From assembly GCF_003628305.1 (NCBI RefSeq), contig NZ_RBZM01000005.1:744001-808000 (forward strand): a DNA stretch of 64,000 bases. Direction: 5' to 3'. The translations under genes and the position numbers were made by a program. The stretch comes from Cohnella endophytica (GTDB taxonomy: Bacteria > Bacillota > Bacilli > Paenibacillales > Paenibacillaceae). The notes beneath the pieces are model-generated. The model saw only the letters and a program-made list of their open reading frames with translations, ran no database searches and was not told where the DNA came from. Positions 43,520 through 52,836 of the stretch are shown here, in pieces. The stretch's first letter is position 1; every line of letters starts with the position of its first letter.

Positions 43520-44350
43520 ATGAAAGCAAGCAAACGCCTGTCCGGATGGAAAATGACGCTCGTTATGGGAGCGGGGCTCGTATTGGGAGGAACGGCGGCG
43601 CAAGCAGGGGTTAACGCGCCTAATGCGCAAGATTTGTCGGGCAATCAAGCGAAGCGGCAAATCGCGGTCGTCATCGACGATTTCGGTAACGGCATGAAAG
43701 GGACGGAGCAGATGCTCGGGCTCCCGATCAAGCTGACGGTTGCGGTAATGCCTTTCCTGCCGACGACGAAGCAGGATGCGGAAGCCGCCTACAGCAAGGG
43801 GCACGACGTAATCGTTCATATGCCGATGGAGCCGGTGAGAGGACTTCGCAGCTGGCTGGGGCCAGGCGCCATTACGACCGATTTGCCGGACGAGGAAATC
43901 CGCAAACGCGTCCAGGCTGCGATCGCGGACGTGCCTCATGCCATCGGCATGAACAATCATATGGGCTCCAAGGCGACTGCCGATCCGCGCGTCATGCGAG
44001 TCGTGCTCCAAGTGTGCAAGGAGCAAGGGTTGTTTTTCCTCGATAGCCGAACTTCCTTTAAGACGGTCGTACCTAAAATCGCGGAGGAGGTCGGAATCGT
44101 AACGCTGCACAACGACGTGTTCCTTGACGACGTGTACACTCAGAATCATGTGTTGCATCAAATCGGCGTTCTGAAAAAATTTCTGGCCAAGAACGAACGA
44201 TGCATCGTCATTGGGCATGTCGGTCCGCCTGGGCTGTATACTTCGGGCGTATTGAAGAACGCGATACCCGATCTTCAGAGCCAAGCCACGTTCGTACCGA
44301 TAACGCAACTGTTGCCTTCTCCCGAACCGCTTGCTTACGGACAGAAATAG
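43520..44350 (+). CDS. Divergent polysaccharide deacetylase (YibQ/DUF610-like)
   Basis: 276 aa with an N-terminal signal or anchor segment (about 11-30). The domain Polysacc_deac_2 is visible in IAVVIDDFGNGMKGTEQML, AVMPFLPTT, GHDVIVHMPMEP, AIGMNNHMGSKAT and FLDSRTS. It probably acts outside the membrane on peptidoglycan or another wall glycan; the true substrate of this branch is unclear. Its last 16 bases overlap the convergent cwlD gene. Confidence 0.85.
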   Translation: MKASKRLSGWKMTLVMGAGLVLGGTAAQAGVNAPNAQDLSGNQAKRQIAVVIDDFGNGMKGTEQMLGLPIKLTVAVMPFLPTTKQDAEAAYSKGHDVIVHMPMEPVRGLRSWLGPGAITTDLPDEEIRKRVQAAIADVPHAIGMNNHMGSKATADPRVMRVVLQVCKEQGLFFLDSRTSFKTVVPKIAEEVGIVTLHNDVFLDDVYTQNHVLHQIGVLKKFLAKNERCIVIGHVGPPGLYTSGVLKNAIPDLQSQATFVPITQLLPSPEPLAYGQK

Positions 44351-45042
44351 CGATAGCTCATGATCCCGTCGGCGATCGCGGCAGCGAGCCTGTTCTGTCC
44401 CGGAATGGACGTGAGCATGGAACGGTCGCCCGGATCGTTAAGGAAAGCCGTTTCGACGATGACGCTCGGCACTTGAACCCGGTTAAGCAAATAAAATTGC
44501 TTGGCTTCTTGCGGCAACCGGTATTTGCCTTGCTGTTGGTTCAAGCTTGTTTGGATAAAACCGGCTAATATCGCGCTTCTGCCTTCGGATTGATGGATGA
44601 CGAGCGGGCCTCTTTTCCCTCCCTTGGGGGACCAATTCACATGAATGCTCACGAAGACGGAAGCGCCGATCTCATCGGATAATCCGCGACGTTGGGATAA
44701 GTCCTTCCGGTGCCGCGAGCGGGTAATGTGCCACCGATTATCGTCGCTTAGCGCATAATCGCCGGTACGGTTCAGAATGACCTTCAAACCGTGGCTCCTC
44801 AAGAGGAGGTAAAGCTTGCGGGATATTTCCAAGTTGATGTCCTTCTCCAGAACGTTGTTCCAATGCGTACCGCTGTCGATTCCCCCATGCCCGGCATCGA
44901 TAAGCACGTCGGCCATCGGCAGTACTTGCTTCGCGTGAGTCGGCTCCTTGTTCGTCCATCCGGTCAGGATCAGCAAGGAGCATCCGATTCCAATTCCAAG
45001 CAGGACTAGGCGCGATAATGTCGACGAAAATAACGATTGCAA
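44335..45042 (-). CDS. cwlD: N-acetylmuramoyl-L-alanine amidase CwlD
   Basis: 235 aa, the length of Bacillus CwlD. Start at TTG 45042, placed by GGAGGG seven bases upstream; the longer frame lacks support. Membrane anchor near 10-28 and an Amidase_3 domain with zinc ligands in IDAGHGGIDSGT (His), EKDINLEI (Glu) and FVSIHVNW (His), with catalytic Glu in VIVETAFLND. CwlD removes the stem peptide from spore cortex murein so that muramic delta-lactam can form, needed for germination. Confidence 0.9.
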   Translation of the reverse strand: MQSLFSSTLSRLVLLGIGIGCSLLILTGWTNKEPTHAKQVLPMADVLIDAGHGGIDSGTHWNNVLEKDINLEISRKLYLLLRSHGLKVILNRTGDYALSDDNRWHITRSRHRKDLSQRRGLSDEIGASVFVSIHVNWSPKGGKRGPLVIHQSEGRSAILAGFIQTSLNQQQGKYRLPQEAKQFYLLNRVQVPSVIVETAFLNDPGDRSMLTSIPGQNRLAAAIADGIMSYRYFCP

Positions 45043-45217
45043 TATTTTTCCCTCCAATTCAAATGCTCGGATTCCGATTGTTCCGCTTCTCCCATTATCG
45101 TGGCACAAACGGGGCATCCTCATGCAGAAGGTTGGAATCGGAGCGGAATCGCCAACGATGGGATGAGGATTGAACGATCGACGTATTGGGCATGCTAGGA
45201 GCAAGGAGGGATGGAGA

Positions 45218-45454
45218 ATGGATGGCAATGAGTACGTGAAATACGTGACGGAGCGGGTCGTCAGCTATATGGAACGTCCGGAAGACGAGGATGCGGAGGA
45301 AAGCGCGCCGAGAATGCTTAGCCGCGAACCGTGGTTAACGAGATGGTTCGGAGTGGCGCCGCTCGGTATTATGATGTGGTGGGGAAATCGGGTCGAGAAA
45401 AGAAACAAAACGCACCCGGAGGTGCGTTCGGTTGATTCGTCGACTTATCGATAG
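45218..45454 (+). CDS. yqzE: YqzE-like small protein
   Basis: 78 aa. The start DGNEYVKYVTERVVSYMERP and the later WLTRWFGVAPLGIMMW match the YqzE family of small Bacillales proteins. AAGGAGGG lies seven bases before the ATG at 45218. The function is unknown; in Bacillus yqzE lies next to the comG competence operon, which is not the case here. Its end overlaps the next convergent gene by ten bases. Confidence 0.78.
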   Translation: MDGNEYVKYVTERVVSYMERPEDEDAEESAPRMLSREPWLTRWFGVAPLGIMMWWGNRVEKRNKTHPEVRSVDSSTYR

Positions 45455-46398
45455 AAGAGTCCTTGGCGAAGCAGGGCGCCGATCGGAACATAGCGTGTGC
45501 CTTCCATATCGATCGCCAGGTCCATCCGGCCGTTCGACCAGCGCTGATAGCCGATAATCGGCACGGCGTAAAGCATCGCATCTCCGAACGGCTCGGTTAC
45601 ATAACGTAGATGCTGTTTGCCGTCGAGACGTTTCTGTACGTTGGCGGTCGCATTGGCTGGAAACGGAGCTTCCTTGGTTAACCAAGGAAGCTTCTCGTAT
45701 GCATCGAAGGGTTCGTTCAATCGATGGGCGACGAGTCGCGATCCGGTCGGAGGACCTTGGAAGAACGGCTTGTCCGGCGAAAACATTCGGTTCCAAGCGG
45801 CATTGTCGACCGGAAGCTGTTCGGCGGTTTTGGCGTCGAGCCAGTAAGTATCCTCGTCGATTTTGACCTCCCAAGCCGCTGCGAAGGGGTGAACGTAATG
45901 CTTGACGGCTGTCATACGTTGAGCTTGATCCGCTGTCATGAGCCCGCCGTCGATTAACGAACGTTTCAGGACTTGCGGAGAAAACAGGGAATGAGGACCG
46001 ACTCCGTATTCCCCAAGCTGGAACGAACCGTCCATCACCGCATGAACGACCATATACCCGATATCCTTGCCTTCTTTAGTAAATAAAACTAACCAACTAT
46101 GCGTTCCGGGCCCAAGCGCTTCGATCTGGGGATCGGCGCTTTGCCATGCCTTGAAAGGTTTCTGTTCAGCTAGCGAAGCGACCCATTCTTTCACTTGCCT
46201 TTCAAGTTTGGACGGCGCTTGAGTCTGCGACGATGTCGCAGGCGCGGCCGCTAATGCCCGCGCAGGAAAATGGACGGCTTGTACGACTAGGGCGGCGCTT
46301 AACGCGATAAGGAAGAGCTTTAGCTTGAACGGCTTGAATCGATCGAAATGGCGTTGGAATCGAATATAGTTACAGATACTGAGCGAACGAGAGTTCAT
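45445..46398 (-). CDS. Secreted protein of unknown function
   Basis: 317 aa; the ATG at 46398 follows AGGAGG by four bases. A basic N-terminus and hydrophobic segment (LKLFLIALSAALVVQAV) with ALAAAP nearby suggest export or anchoring. The body includes HSWLVLFTKEGKDIGYMVVHA, WEVKIDEDTYWLDA and YAVPIIGYQRWSNGRMDLAID; it is beta-rich with no catalytic signature I recognise. Transcribed alone. Confidence 0.7.
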   Translation of the reverse strand: MNSRSLSICNYIRFQRHFDRFKPFKLKLFLIALSAALVVQAVHFPARALAAAPATSSQTQAPSKLERQVKEWVASLAEQKPFKAWQSADPQIEALGPGTHSWLVLFTKEGKDIGYMVVHAVMDGSFQLGEYGVGPHSLFSPQVLKRSLIDGGLMTADQAQRMTAVKHYVHPFAAAWEVKIDEDTYWLDAKTAEQLPVDNAAWNRMFSPDKPFFQGPPTGSRLVAHRLNEPFDAYEKLPWLTKEAPFPANATANVQKRLDGKQHLRYVTEPFGDAMLYAVPIIGYQRWSNGRMDLAIDMEGTRYVPIGALLRQGLFYR

Positions 46399-46554
46399 AG
46401 AACCTCCTGCGGGTGTTGGGATAAATCGCGTAATGGCCCGTTGTCGTCTAATTGTAAGGGACGCGCGGCGCCAAGGCTGTTGCATCGTGTCAGCCCGCGG
46501 ACAGCGTTCTTGTTCTATTTTTGCCGAATGCGGGCGTATTGACGGGGGTGCTCT

Positions 46555-47439
46555 CTAATGAATGCCGGGAAGATGAAAAATACCGCAGTTCATGACGGTC
46601 ACGATGACCTTCGGGCGGTATTGCCAGTCGATCTCCGCCTCCCGTTGGGAGAAGCGCACGGAGAGAGCGTCCCGCTGCTCCTTCTGATCGGGATGCCCCA
46701 TCGAATCCAGCATCGGTTCGTAGTAATTCCGAATCCGTTCCAGTTCGTCCTGACGGCGCCCTTCGGCTTCCACCGCCCAAGAGAAATCGCCATTCTTGAG
46801 CTTGCGCTCCATCGTTTGCTCGAGTTGGGTCATCCCTTTGCGCAAAGAAAGGCCGTTGCGCAGCAGATGGACGTTGGAAGGAAGACGGGGGGTGAGCCGC
46901 TTATCCCTCAGTGTGTCCATAAACTTCTCGTTGATAACTCCGGTCGCGAGCGAGATTCCCCATCCGTAAAGCTCTTCGCGCTTCATGTCGCATTCGTAAC
47001 CGACCTTGAAGTTAACGCCCAACCAAGCCGTGTACGGTTGGGAACCGAGAGGATCCATCCGGCCGCGAGGCGGTTCTTCGAACAACGTGACGCAACGTCC
47101 CCCCTGTTGAGAGGCTTCGAAGAGCTGAAGCAGTCGCCGCGAGCCGAAATACACGTCTTCCTGCACGATTCTGCCAGATTCCGTCATGATATAGGAAATC
47201 GGCGAAGCGGCGGCGCGGTCCGCCATCGAAGGACTCTCGAACGACCAACGGTACGTCATCGTCTCGGGTTCCGAGCCGGTTCGATCGACGAAGCTCCAAT
47301 AATAAGGGCGATTCGTTAGCGCGCGATCGGCGTCGGGCGAGAGCTTCACGGTGACGTGGCTCGGGCTTTTCTCGATCAGCTGGCAACCGGTCGAATCCAG
47401 GTAGGAGACGACGAACTTCTGGACTTGTTTGGCATTCAT
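46555..47439 (-). CDS. yqhG: YqhG family protein
   Basis: 294 aa. Resembles Bacillus YqhG: opening MNAKQVQKFVVSYLDSTGC, middle YTAWLGVNFKVGYECD and KREELYGWGISLATGVI. It overlaps the helicase gene by four bases; yqhG and yqhH are also neighbours in Bacillus, which supports the naming and suggests a joint role. Function unknown. Confidence 0.85.
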   Translation of the reverse strand: MNAKQVQKFVVSYLDSTGCQLIEKSPSHVTVKLSPDADRALTNRPYYWSFVDRTGSEPETMTYRWSFESPSMADRAAASPISYIMTESGRIVQEDVYFGSRRLLQLFEASQQGGRCVTLFEEPPRGRMDPLGSQPYTAWLGVNFKVGYECDMKREELYGWGISLATGVINEKFMDTLRDKRLTPRLPSNVHLLRNGLSLRKGMTQLEQTMERKLKNGDFSWAVEAEGRRQDELERIRNYYEPMLDSMGHPDQKEQRDALSVRFSQREAEIDWQYRPKVIVTVMNCGIFHLPGIH

Positions 47440-49376
47440 GGTTCATTCTCCCGTTGGAATTGATTTTTGGCGGCGAGCAGCGTGTCGCCTAGTCCGTCGA
47501 TGCGTTGGCGCAACTCCTCGCCGTCCGCGGATTCCAGCACCAATTGGGCTAACCGTCGCTCGATGGAGTCTTCTTTTTCGAACTGCTGAATGATCTCGTC
47601 GAGCTCTCCGATAACCAATTCAAACATATTGATTTTCTCGTGGAGCAGGTGTACGATATGTTCTTCGATCGTTCCGAGGGTGCACAGATTAAAGATTTGC
47701 ACGTCTTCGGTCTGTCCAAGGCGATGGACTCTACCGATGCGCTGTTCAACCCTCATCGGGTTCCAGGGCAGATCGAAATTGATGACGTGGTGGCAGAATT
47801 GCAGGTTAATGCCTTCGCCTCCCGCTTCGGTCGCGATCATGACCTGCGCGCGGCGGCGGAACAAATCCATCATCCAGTCTTTCTTGCCCCTGTTCATTCC
47901 GCCCCGGTATGGAATGGCCGAGATGTCGTGCTCCTTGAAAAATTTCATTAAATACTCCTGAGTGGCGCGATACTCGGTGAAGACGATCACTTTGTCGTTA
48001 ATGCTCCGGATCAGCTCGATTGTCTTCTCGGCTTTCGTATTGGCCTTGATGCTCTTGATAAGCTCGACAAGCTCCCAGATTCGGGCGCGCAAGGGCGAAT
48101 CTTCCGTCGTTTTCTTGAACAAGTTAATAAGCGTAAGGAAGACGGCATCCCGACTGGAGCAAACCTCGCGTTGCAGCGTCACGAGCGAGAGCATGCTCGT
48201 CAGGTCCCCGTTCTCCGCGGTCGCGTGCTTACGGACGTAGTCGGTGACTCCCTCATATAGAGCCATTTCATCCGGAGATAGTCGCAGAGGGACGTTCGTC
48301 ACGACCCGTTTCGTAAATTCGACGCCGCCGTCGCTTCGGCGATTGCGGATCATGACTTGGCCCAGCGCTTCGTGCAGTTTGGCTTCGTTCTTGGGAACCC
48401 TGCGGTCCGCGACGAAATTGGCCGCGAAGTCGCCTTCGCCGCCGAGTTGCCCGGGCTTAAGCAAGGTAATGAGATTGTAAAGTTCGGTTAAGTCGTTCTG
48501 CACCGGCGTCGCGGTGAGGAGAAGGCAATATTTTTTGCGAAGCTCGTTAATGAATTGGTAATTGCCGGTCCGTTTGTTCTTAAGCTTGTGCGCTTCGTCC
48601 ACGATGATGAGGTCGAATTCTTCGTTAAGAAGCATCTCGCGATGGGGCTCGCGTTTGGCCGTATCCATGGAAGCGACGACGATATCGTTGCTCCAGGTGT
48701 ACGCTTTTTTCTGCGCGACGGCGGGGATGTCGAACTTGCCGTTCAACTCCCGCACCCATTGCAGCACCAAAGAAGCCGGGACGAGGATGAGCACCTTGCG
48801 GACTAGGCCGCGGATCAAGTATTCCTTGAGGATCAGGCCGGCTTCAATCGTTTTGCCGAGACCGACTTCGTCGGCAAGAATGGCGCGCCCTCTCATCTCG
48901 TGCAAAACTTTGCGAGCCGTATCGACTTGATGGGGAAGCGGCTCGAAATGAGGCAGCAACGAGAGGCAACGCAAAGCGTGAAAGTCCGATACGAGCGAAG
49001 CTTCCTCCGCTTCCAGACCGAGTTGATACAAGGACCAGTCGTCCCATGGACCGTTGCGTTCTACCCGGCGTTCGAGCTCTTCGAACGCTCCGCGGTCGAC
49101 ATGCATCTCTACTAACGGATGAAGCTTGCGCGGAGCGGGATCGGGCGATAGGCTCGCGGGAGACTTAAAGGGCGCAACCGTCTGTTTCTCCGATTCTAAC
49201 GGAGGAAACGTCTCCGTAGCCGGAGGGGTGTCGGACGAAGCTGCGCCGGGCGTGGTGCCGGCGGGAGAAGTGAAAGGGATTTGCAACGGTAGCTCCTCCT
49301 CGGCGATAACTTGACCGGCGTCATAATAGCGGTTGAAGTTTCGCAGGGTAATGTAAGGGCAGAATAGGGTTTCCAT
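47436..49376 (-). CDS. yqhH: SNF2-family helicase, YqhH/RapA-like
   Basis: 646 aa. ATPase motifs: Walker A EVGLGKTIEAGL, DEAH box VDEAHKLKN, motif III LLTATPVQNDLTEL, and C-terminal motifs VFTEYRATQEYL and QRIGRVHRLGQTEDV. A low-complexity linker (about 35-75, rich in T, P, S) follows a short N-terminal domain. It likely remodels protein-DNA or RNA polymerase complexes like RapA. The last three codons overlap yqhG. Confidence 0.92.
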   Translation of the reverse strand: METLFCPYITLRNFNRYYDAGQVIAEEELPLQIPFTSPAGTTPGAASSDTPPATETFPPLESEKQTVAPFKSPASLSPDPAPRKLHPLVEMHVDRGAFEELERRVERNGPWDDWSLYQLGLEAEEASLVSDFHALRCLSLLPHFEPLPHQVDTARKVLHEMRGRAILADEVGLGKTIEAGLILKEYLIRGLVRKVLILVPASLVLQWVRELNGKFDIPAVAQKKAYTWSNDIVVASMDTAKREPHREMLLNEEFDLIIVDEAHKLKNKRTGNYQFINELRKKYCLLLTATPVQNDLTELYNLITLLKPGQLGGEGDFAANFVADRRVPKNEAKLHEALGQVMIRNRRSDGGVEFTKRVVTNVPLRLSPDEMALYEGVTDYVRKHATAENGDLTSMLSLVTLQREVCSSRDAVFLTLINLFKKTTEDSPLRARIWELVELIKSIKANTKAEKTIELIRSINDKVIVFTEYRATQEYLMKFFKEHDISAIPYRGGMNRGKKDWMMDLFRRRAQVMIATEAGGEGINLQFCHHVINFDLPWNPMRVEQRIGRVHRLGQTEDVQIFNLCTLGTIEEHIVHLLHEKINMFELVIGELDEIIQQFEKEDSIERRLAQLVLESADGEELRQRIDGLGDTLLAAKNQFQRENEP

Positions 49377-49536
49377 TCGTTAGTATGAGCAAACGAAACG
49401 GATTCAAAACAAAAGCGGAAATAGCCGGGCGAAGCCCCTTCGTTCGAGAGATTCCGAGCTCGTTCGCCGGATCGCGGAGCCTATGCGAAAAACACTATGG
49501 AAGCACCAAATCTTGTGAGGTTTTATGGCAATCGCA

Positions 49537-49552
49537 CACAATATGTTGTACA
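49537..49552 (+). promoter_or_regulatory. NrdR-box-like site upstream of nrdJ
   Basis: ACACAATATGTTGTAC matches the NrdR box ACACWATATATWGTGT at 13 of 16 positions. A shorter ACAC-N6-GTGT element follows at 49561-49574. A -10-like TACAAT overlaps the first box. Confidence 0.55.
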
Positions 49553-49629
49553 ATTTACATACACTAATCGGTGTTGCGAGCCGTGTTATATTGCGATTTT
49601 TATCAAGTTTTCTGGGAGGGTGTACCGGA

Positions 49630-52203
49630 TTGAAAACGATGCAGACAAGACGGTTGGAAGGACTAAGCGAGAAAATATTTTTGGATCGCTATGCTTGGAA
49701 GAACGCCGATACGAACGAAACGAAAGTCGGCGACGTCGTTCTCGTGCTTACTAAGGATGATCCGAAATTCCCTGCCAAAGACGTAGGGGAAGTCGTATCG
49801 CGCGACGGACAGAACGTAACCGTCAAGCTCCGCAACGGAGAGCTAGTTCAATCTACCGTAGAGAAGTTGACTTTAACGATCGAGAAAACCCCGGAAGAAA
49901 TGTGGGCGCGTCTAGCGAACGCAATGGCTTCCGTCGAGGATACAGTAGAAAAGCAAAAGGATTGGTCCGAGAAATTCCGTTGGCTGCTTGACGATTGGAA
50001 GCTCGTTCCGGGCGGACGGATCGCGGCGGGAGCCGGAGCCAGCGATGAATTGACGCTGTTTAACTGTTACGTAATCCCGTCTCCGCACGATAGCCGCGGA
50101 GGCATTATGCAGACGCTTTCCGAGATGACCGAAATCATGTCGCGCGGAGGCGGTGTCGGCATTAACCTATCGTCTTTGCGTCCTCGCCGCGCGATCGTCA
50201 AAGGCGTTAACGGTTCTTCCAGCGGCGCGGTATCGTGGGGAGGCTTGTTCAGCTACACGACCGGGTTGATCGAGCAAGGCGGCAGCCGTCGCGGCGCGCT
50301 TATGCTCATGATTAACGACTGGCATCCGGATGTCGAAGATTTCATCACGGTGAAGCAAACGATGGGGCAAGTGACGAACGCGAACTTGTCGGTATGCGTG
50401 AGCAATGCCTTCATGAAAGCCGTTAAGGAAGACGGCAATTGGGATCTCGTATTCCCGGATTCCAAGGATCCGGAGTACGACGAGTTGTGGGACGGAGACT
50501 TGGACAAATGGAAGAAGCTCGGCAAGAACGTCGTTCATTACCGTACCGTTCGCGCGCGAGACGTGTGGAATAGCATTATCGAAGGCGCTTGGAAATCCGC
50601 GGAGCCGGGCGTCGTGTTCATGGAATATTACAATCAGATGTCCAACAGCTGGTACTTCAACCCGATCATCTGCACGAACCCGTGCGGAGAGCAAGGACTC
50701 CCGGCATGGGGCGTCTGCAATCTGTCGGCGATCAATCTATCCAAGTTCTATGATGAGGAGAAGCACGACGTAGCTTGGGACGAACTGTCCAAAGTCGTTC
50801 GTTATTCCACCCGTTTCTTGGACAACGTCATCGACAAAACGCCTTATCACTTCCCGGAGAACAAGAAAAACCAACAGAACGAACGTCGCGTCGGTCTCGG
50901 AACGATGGGATTGGCCGAACTGATGATCCGTCTCGAAGTCCGGTACGGAAGTCCGGAAAGTATGGATTTCCTAGACAAGCTGTACGGCTTCATGGCACGC
51001 GAGGCGTATCTCGCTTCCACGGAAATCGCGGCGGAGAAAGGATCGTTCCCGGCGTTCGAAGCGGAGCCGTTCCTGCAATCCGGCTTCATGAAAAACATGG
51101 TCGAAACGTATCCGGAAGTCGGAGAAGCGGTGTCCAAGCGCGGAATGCGCAACGTTACGGTCATCACCCAGGCGCCTACGGGTTCCACGGGAACGATGGT
51201 CGGCACTTCTACGGGGATCGAACCGTACTTCGCGTTCGAGTTCTTCCGTCAAAGCCGCCTCGGTTACGATAAGCAACTCGTGCCGATCGCCCAAGAGTGG
51301 AAAGACGCACATCCTGGCGAAGAGCTTCCGGAGTGGTTCGTTACCGCGATGGACTTGTCCGCGAAGGATCACATCCGCGCGCAAGCCGCCATTCAGCGCT
51401 GGGTCGATAGCTCGATCTCCAAGACGGCGAATTGCCCGTCCGACTTCACGGTCGAGGAAACCGCGGAGCTGTACGAGATGGCGTTCGAGCTCGGTTGCAA
51501 AGGCGTAACGATCTACCGCGACGGCAGTCGCGACGTTCAAGTTCTGAGCACGGCGAAGGACGAGAAGAAGGAAGAAGTTGCGGCTCCGACTGCTGCCGCC
51601 GTTGCGGAAGTCGCTCCGGCCGAGGCGCTCAGCGCATCGCTTAACGTGTCAGTGACTCCCGAACAGAAGCAAGTATTCGACAAGCAATACAAGAGCCGTC
51701 CGAAGATCCTTCGCGGCGCGACTTACAAATACAATACGCCGTTCGGAATGGCGTATATTACGGTGAACGACATCGACGGCACTCCGGGAGAAATCTTCCT
51801 GAACGTCGGTAAAGCCGGCTCCGACGTGTTCGCGATGGCGGAAGCGCTCGGCCGCGTCTGCTCGCTTTTCCTTCGTTACGGCGATCACGGCGACAAGGTG
51901 CAATTGCTCGTGAAGCATCTGAAAGGCATCGGCGGATCCGGCGCCGTCGGCTTCGGTCCGAACCGCGTCGAATCGATAGCGGACGCGGTCGCGCAAGCGC
52001 TCGAGCAACATGCCGGCTTCGGCGATGGCGAGCATGCGGCAACTACCGAACCGATCGCGGCTAATAATTACCCGATCGTCACGGAGAAAACGAAACTTCC
52101 GTACACTTCCAAGGATTTGTGCCCATCTTGCGGCTCGGCTTCGCTGCTGAACGTAGAGGGTTGCAAGACTTGCGGTAACTGCGGCTATAGTAAGTGTTCA
52201 TAA
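49630..52203 (+). CDS. nrdJ: Vitamin B12-dependent (class II) ribonucleotide reductase
   Basis: 857 aa. Makes deoxynucleotides using adenosylcobalamin, independent of oxygen. Visible: active-site Cys in LTLFNCYVIPS, the glycyl-barrel motif ICTNPCGEQGLP, SSGAVSWGGLFSYTTG, TQAPTGSTGTMVGTSTGIEPYF in part, and a C-terminal zinc-ribbon-like redox tail (CPSCGS...CKTCGNCGYSKCS). The TTG at 49630 follows GGGAGGG by nine bases; the upstream extension is hydrophobic and unrelated. An NrdR-like box rather than a cobalamin riboswitch precedes it. Confidence 0.95.
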   Translation: MKTMQTRRLEGLSEKIFLDRYAWKNADTNETKVGDVVLVLTKDDPKFPAKDVGEVVSRDGQNVTVKLRNGELVQSTVEKLTLTIEKTPEEMWARLANAMASVEDTVEKQKDWSEKFRWLLDDWKLVPGGRIAAGAGASDELTLFNCYVIPSPHDSRGGIMQTLSEMTEIMSRGGGVGINLSSLRPRRAIVKGVNGSSSGAVSWGGLFSYTTGLIEQGGSRRGALMLMINDWHPDVEDFITVKQTMGQVTNANLSVCVSNAFMKAVKEDGNWDLVFPDSKDPEYDELWDGDLDKWKKLGKNVVHYRTVRARDVWNSIIEGAWKSAEPGVVFMEYYNQMSNSWYFNPIICTNPCGEQGLPAWGVCNLSAINLSKFYDEEKHDVAWDELSKVVRYSTRFLDNVIDKTPYHFPENKKNQQNERRVGLGTMGLAELMIRLEVRYGSPESMDFLDKLYGFMAREAYLASTEIAAEKGSFPAFEAEPFLQSGFMKNMVETYPEVGEAVSKRGMRNVTVITQAPTGSTGTMVGTSTGIEPYFAFEFFRQSRLGYDKQLVPIAQEWKDAHPGEELPEWFVTAMDLSAKDHIRAQAAIQRWVDSSISKTANCPSDFTVEETAELYEMAFELGCKGVTIYRDGSRDVQVLSTAKDEKKEEVAAPTAAAVAEVAPAEALSASLNVSVTPEQKQVFDKQYKSRPKILRGATYKYNTPFGMAYITVNDIDGTPGEIFLNVGKAGSDVFAMAEALGRVCSLFLRYGDHGDKVQLLVKHLKGIGGSGAVGFGPNRVESIADAVAQALEQHAGFGDGEHAATTEPIAANNYPIVTEKTKLPYTSKDLCPSCGSASLLNVEGCKTCGNCGYSKCS

Positions 52204-52210
52204 GAGCGGA

Positions 52211-52241
52211 AAAGACCCCGGGGACGGGGTCTTTTTTTTTT
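52211..52241 (+). terminator. Terminator of nrdJ
   Basis: AAAGACCCC/GGGGTCTTT stem followed by a run of ten T residues. Confidence 0.93.
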
Positions 52242-52391
52242 GGATACGTAATATTTGGGATGTTTCAACTTAATTAGATTAACAAGCGTTTGGGAATTTG
52301 GGCTAATAAAAATACACCCGAGAGCCGAAGCCCCCGGGCGAAAGCATTTTGAACATAAGCGGATTATTCTTTGATCTGTGCGAACGCACTA

Positions 52392-52418
52392 ACGGTATGC
52401 TTATCCTTACATAAACTA
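52392..52418 (+). promoter_or_regulatory. Sigma-K-type promoter of YjcZ-type gene 2
   Basis: AC, 16 bases (GGTATGCTTATCC...), CATAAACTA, with the -10 box ending 42 bases before the ATG. The sequence around it is duplicated at 52700-52786. Confidence 0.72.
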
Positions 52419-52460
52419 GCGGTGTGATGAAATTCACAATAAACACGGGAGGTGATATAC

Positions 52461-52592
52461 ATGGGCTATGGAGTTGGAGGAGTAGGTGCCAGTTGTGCCG
52501 GTTATGGCGGCGGAATGGGAGCTGCCGCATTCGTGCTTGTGCTTTTCATTCTGTTGGTGATTATCCTTGCAGCCGGACGCGGAGTTTACTAA
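52461..52592 (+). CDS. YjcZ-family sporulation micropeptide
   Basis: 43 aa: MGYGVGGVGASCAGYGGGM, then AAAFVLVLFILLVIILAAGRGVY. GGGAGGTGAT precedes the ATG. The same Gly-rich head and single membrane helix as the gene at 41738. Exact sigma-K promoter upstream, hairpin terminator downstream. Confidence 0.88.
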   Translation: MGYGVGGVGASCAGYGGGMGAAAFVLVLFILLVIILAAGRGVY

Positions 52593-52633
52593 GTAAAATT
52601 GTATCACCACCGTGTATCACCACCTAATTCTTA

Positions 52634-52670
52634 CCCCATCATGATCCACATGATGGGGATTTTCTTTTTT
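52634..52670 (+). terminator. Terminator of YjcZ-type gene 2
   Basis: CCCCATCATG, five-base loop, CATGATGGGG, then ATTTTCTTTTTT. Nearly the same hairpin recurs at 52960. Confidence 0.88.
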
Positions 52671-52759
52671 GAGGCTTATTAAAGAAAATGCCCAAGAGAC
52701 GAAGCCACCCGGAAAATTGGATATATGCGGATTAATGATTGATCTGTGCGAATAACCTT

Positions 52760-52786
52760 ACGGTATACTTATCCATTCATATAATA
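52760..52786 (+). promoter_or_regulatory. Sigma-K-type promoter of YjcZ-type gene 3
   Basis: AC, 16 bases (GGTATACTTATCC...), CATATAATA, exact to AC-N16-CATANNNTA; the -10 box ends 50 bases before the ATG. Confidence 0.72.
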
Positions 52787-52817
52787 GGTATTGGAATTAT
52801 CATCTTTATTAGACATA

Positions 52818-52831
52818 GGGGGGGGGGGGGG
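52818..52831 (+). repeat. Run of 14 G residues at the ribosome site
   Basis: Homopolymer of fourteen G, five bases before the ATG at 52837, where the Shine-Dalgarno would be. It is either a slippage-prone control element or an inaccurate read-through of a shorter run. Confidence 0.85.
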
Positions 52832-52836
52832 ACCAT

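Noticed and set aside
46558..47319. 253-aa plus-strand ORF
   Set aside because: Antisense to yqhG; composition is that of a shadow frame.
49377..49629. Cobalamin riboswitch upstream of nrdJ
   Set aside because: No B12-box-like sequence or suitable length of structured leader was seen.
49525..49629. 35-codon N-terminal extension of nrdJ
   Set aside because: It would start inside the NrdR-like box, has no ribosome site and is unlike the family; GGGAGGG supports the start at 49630.
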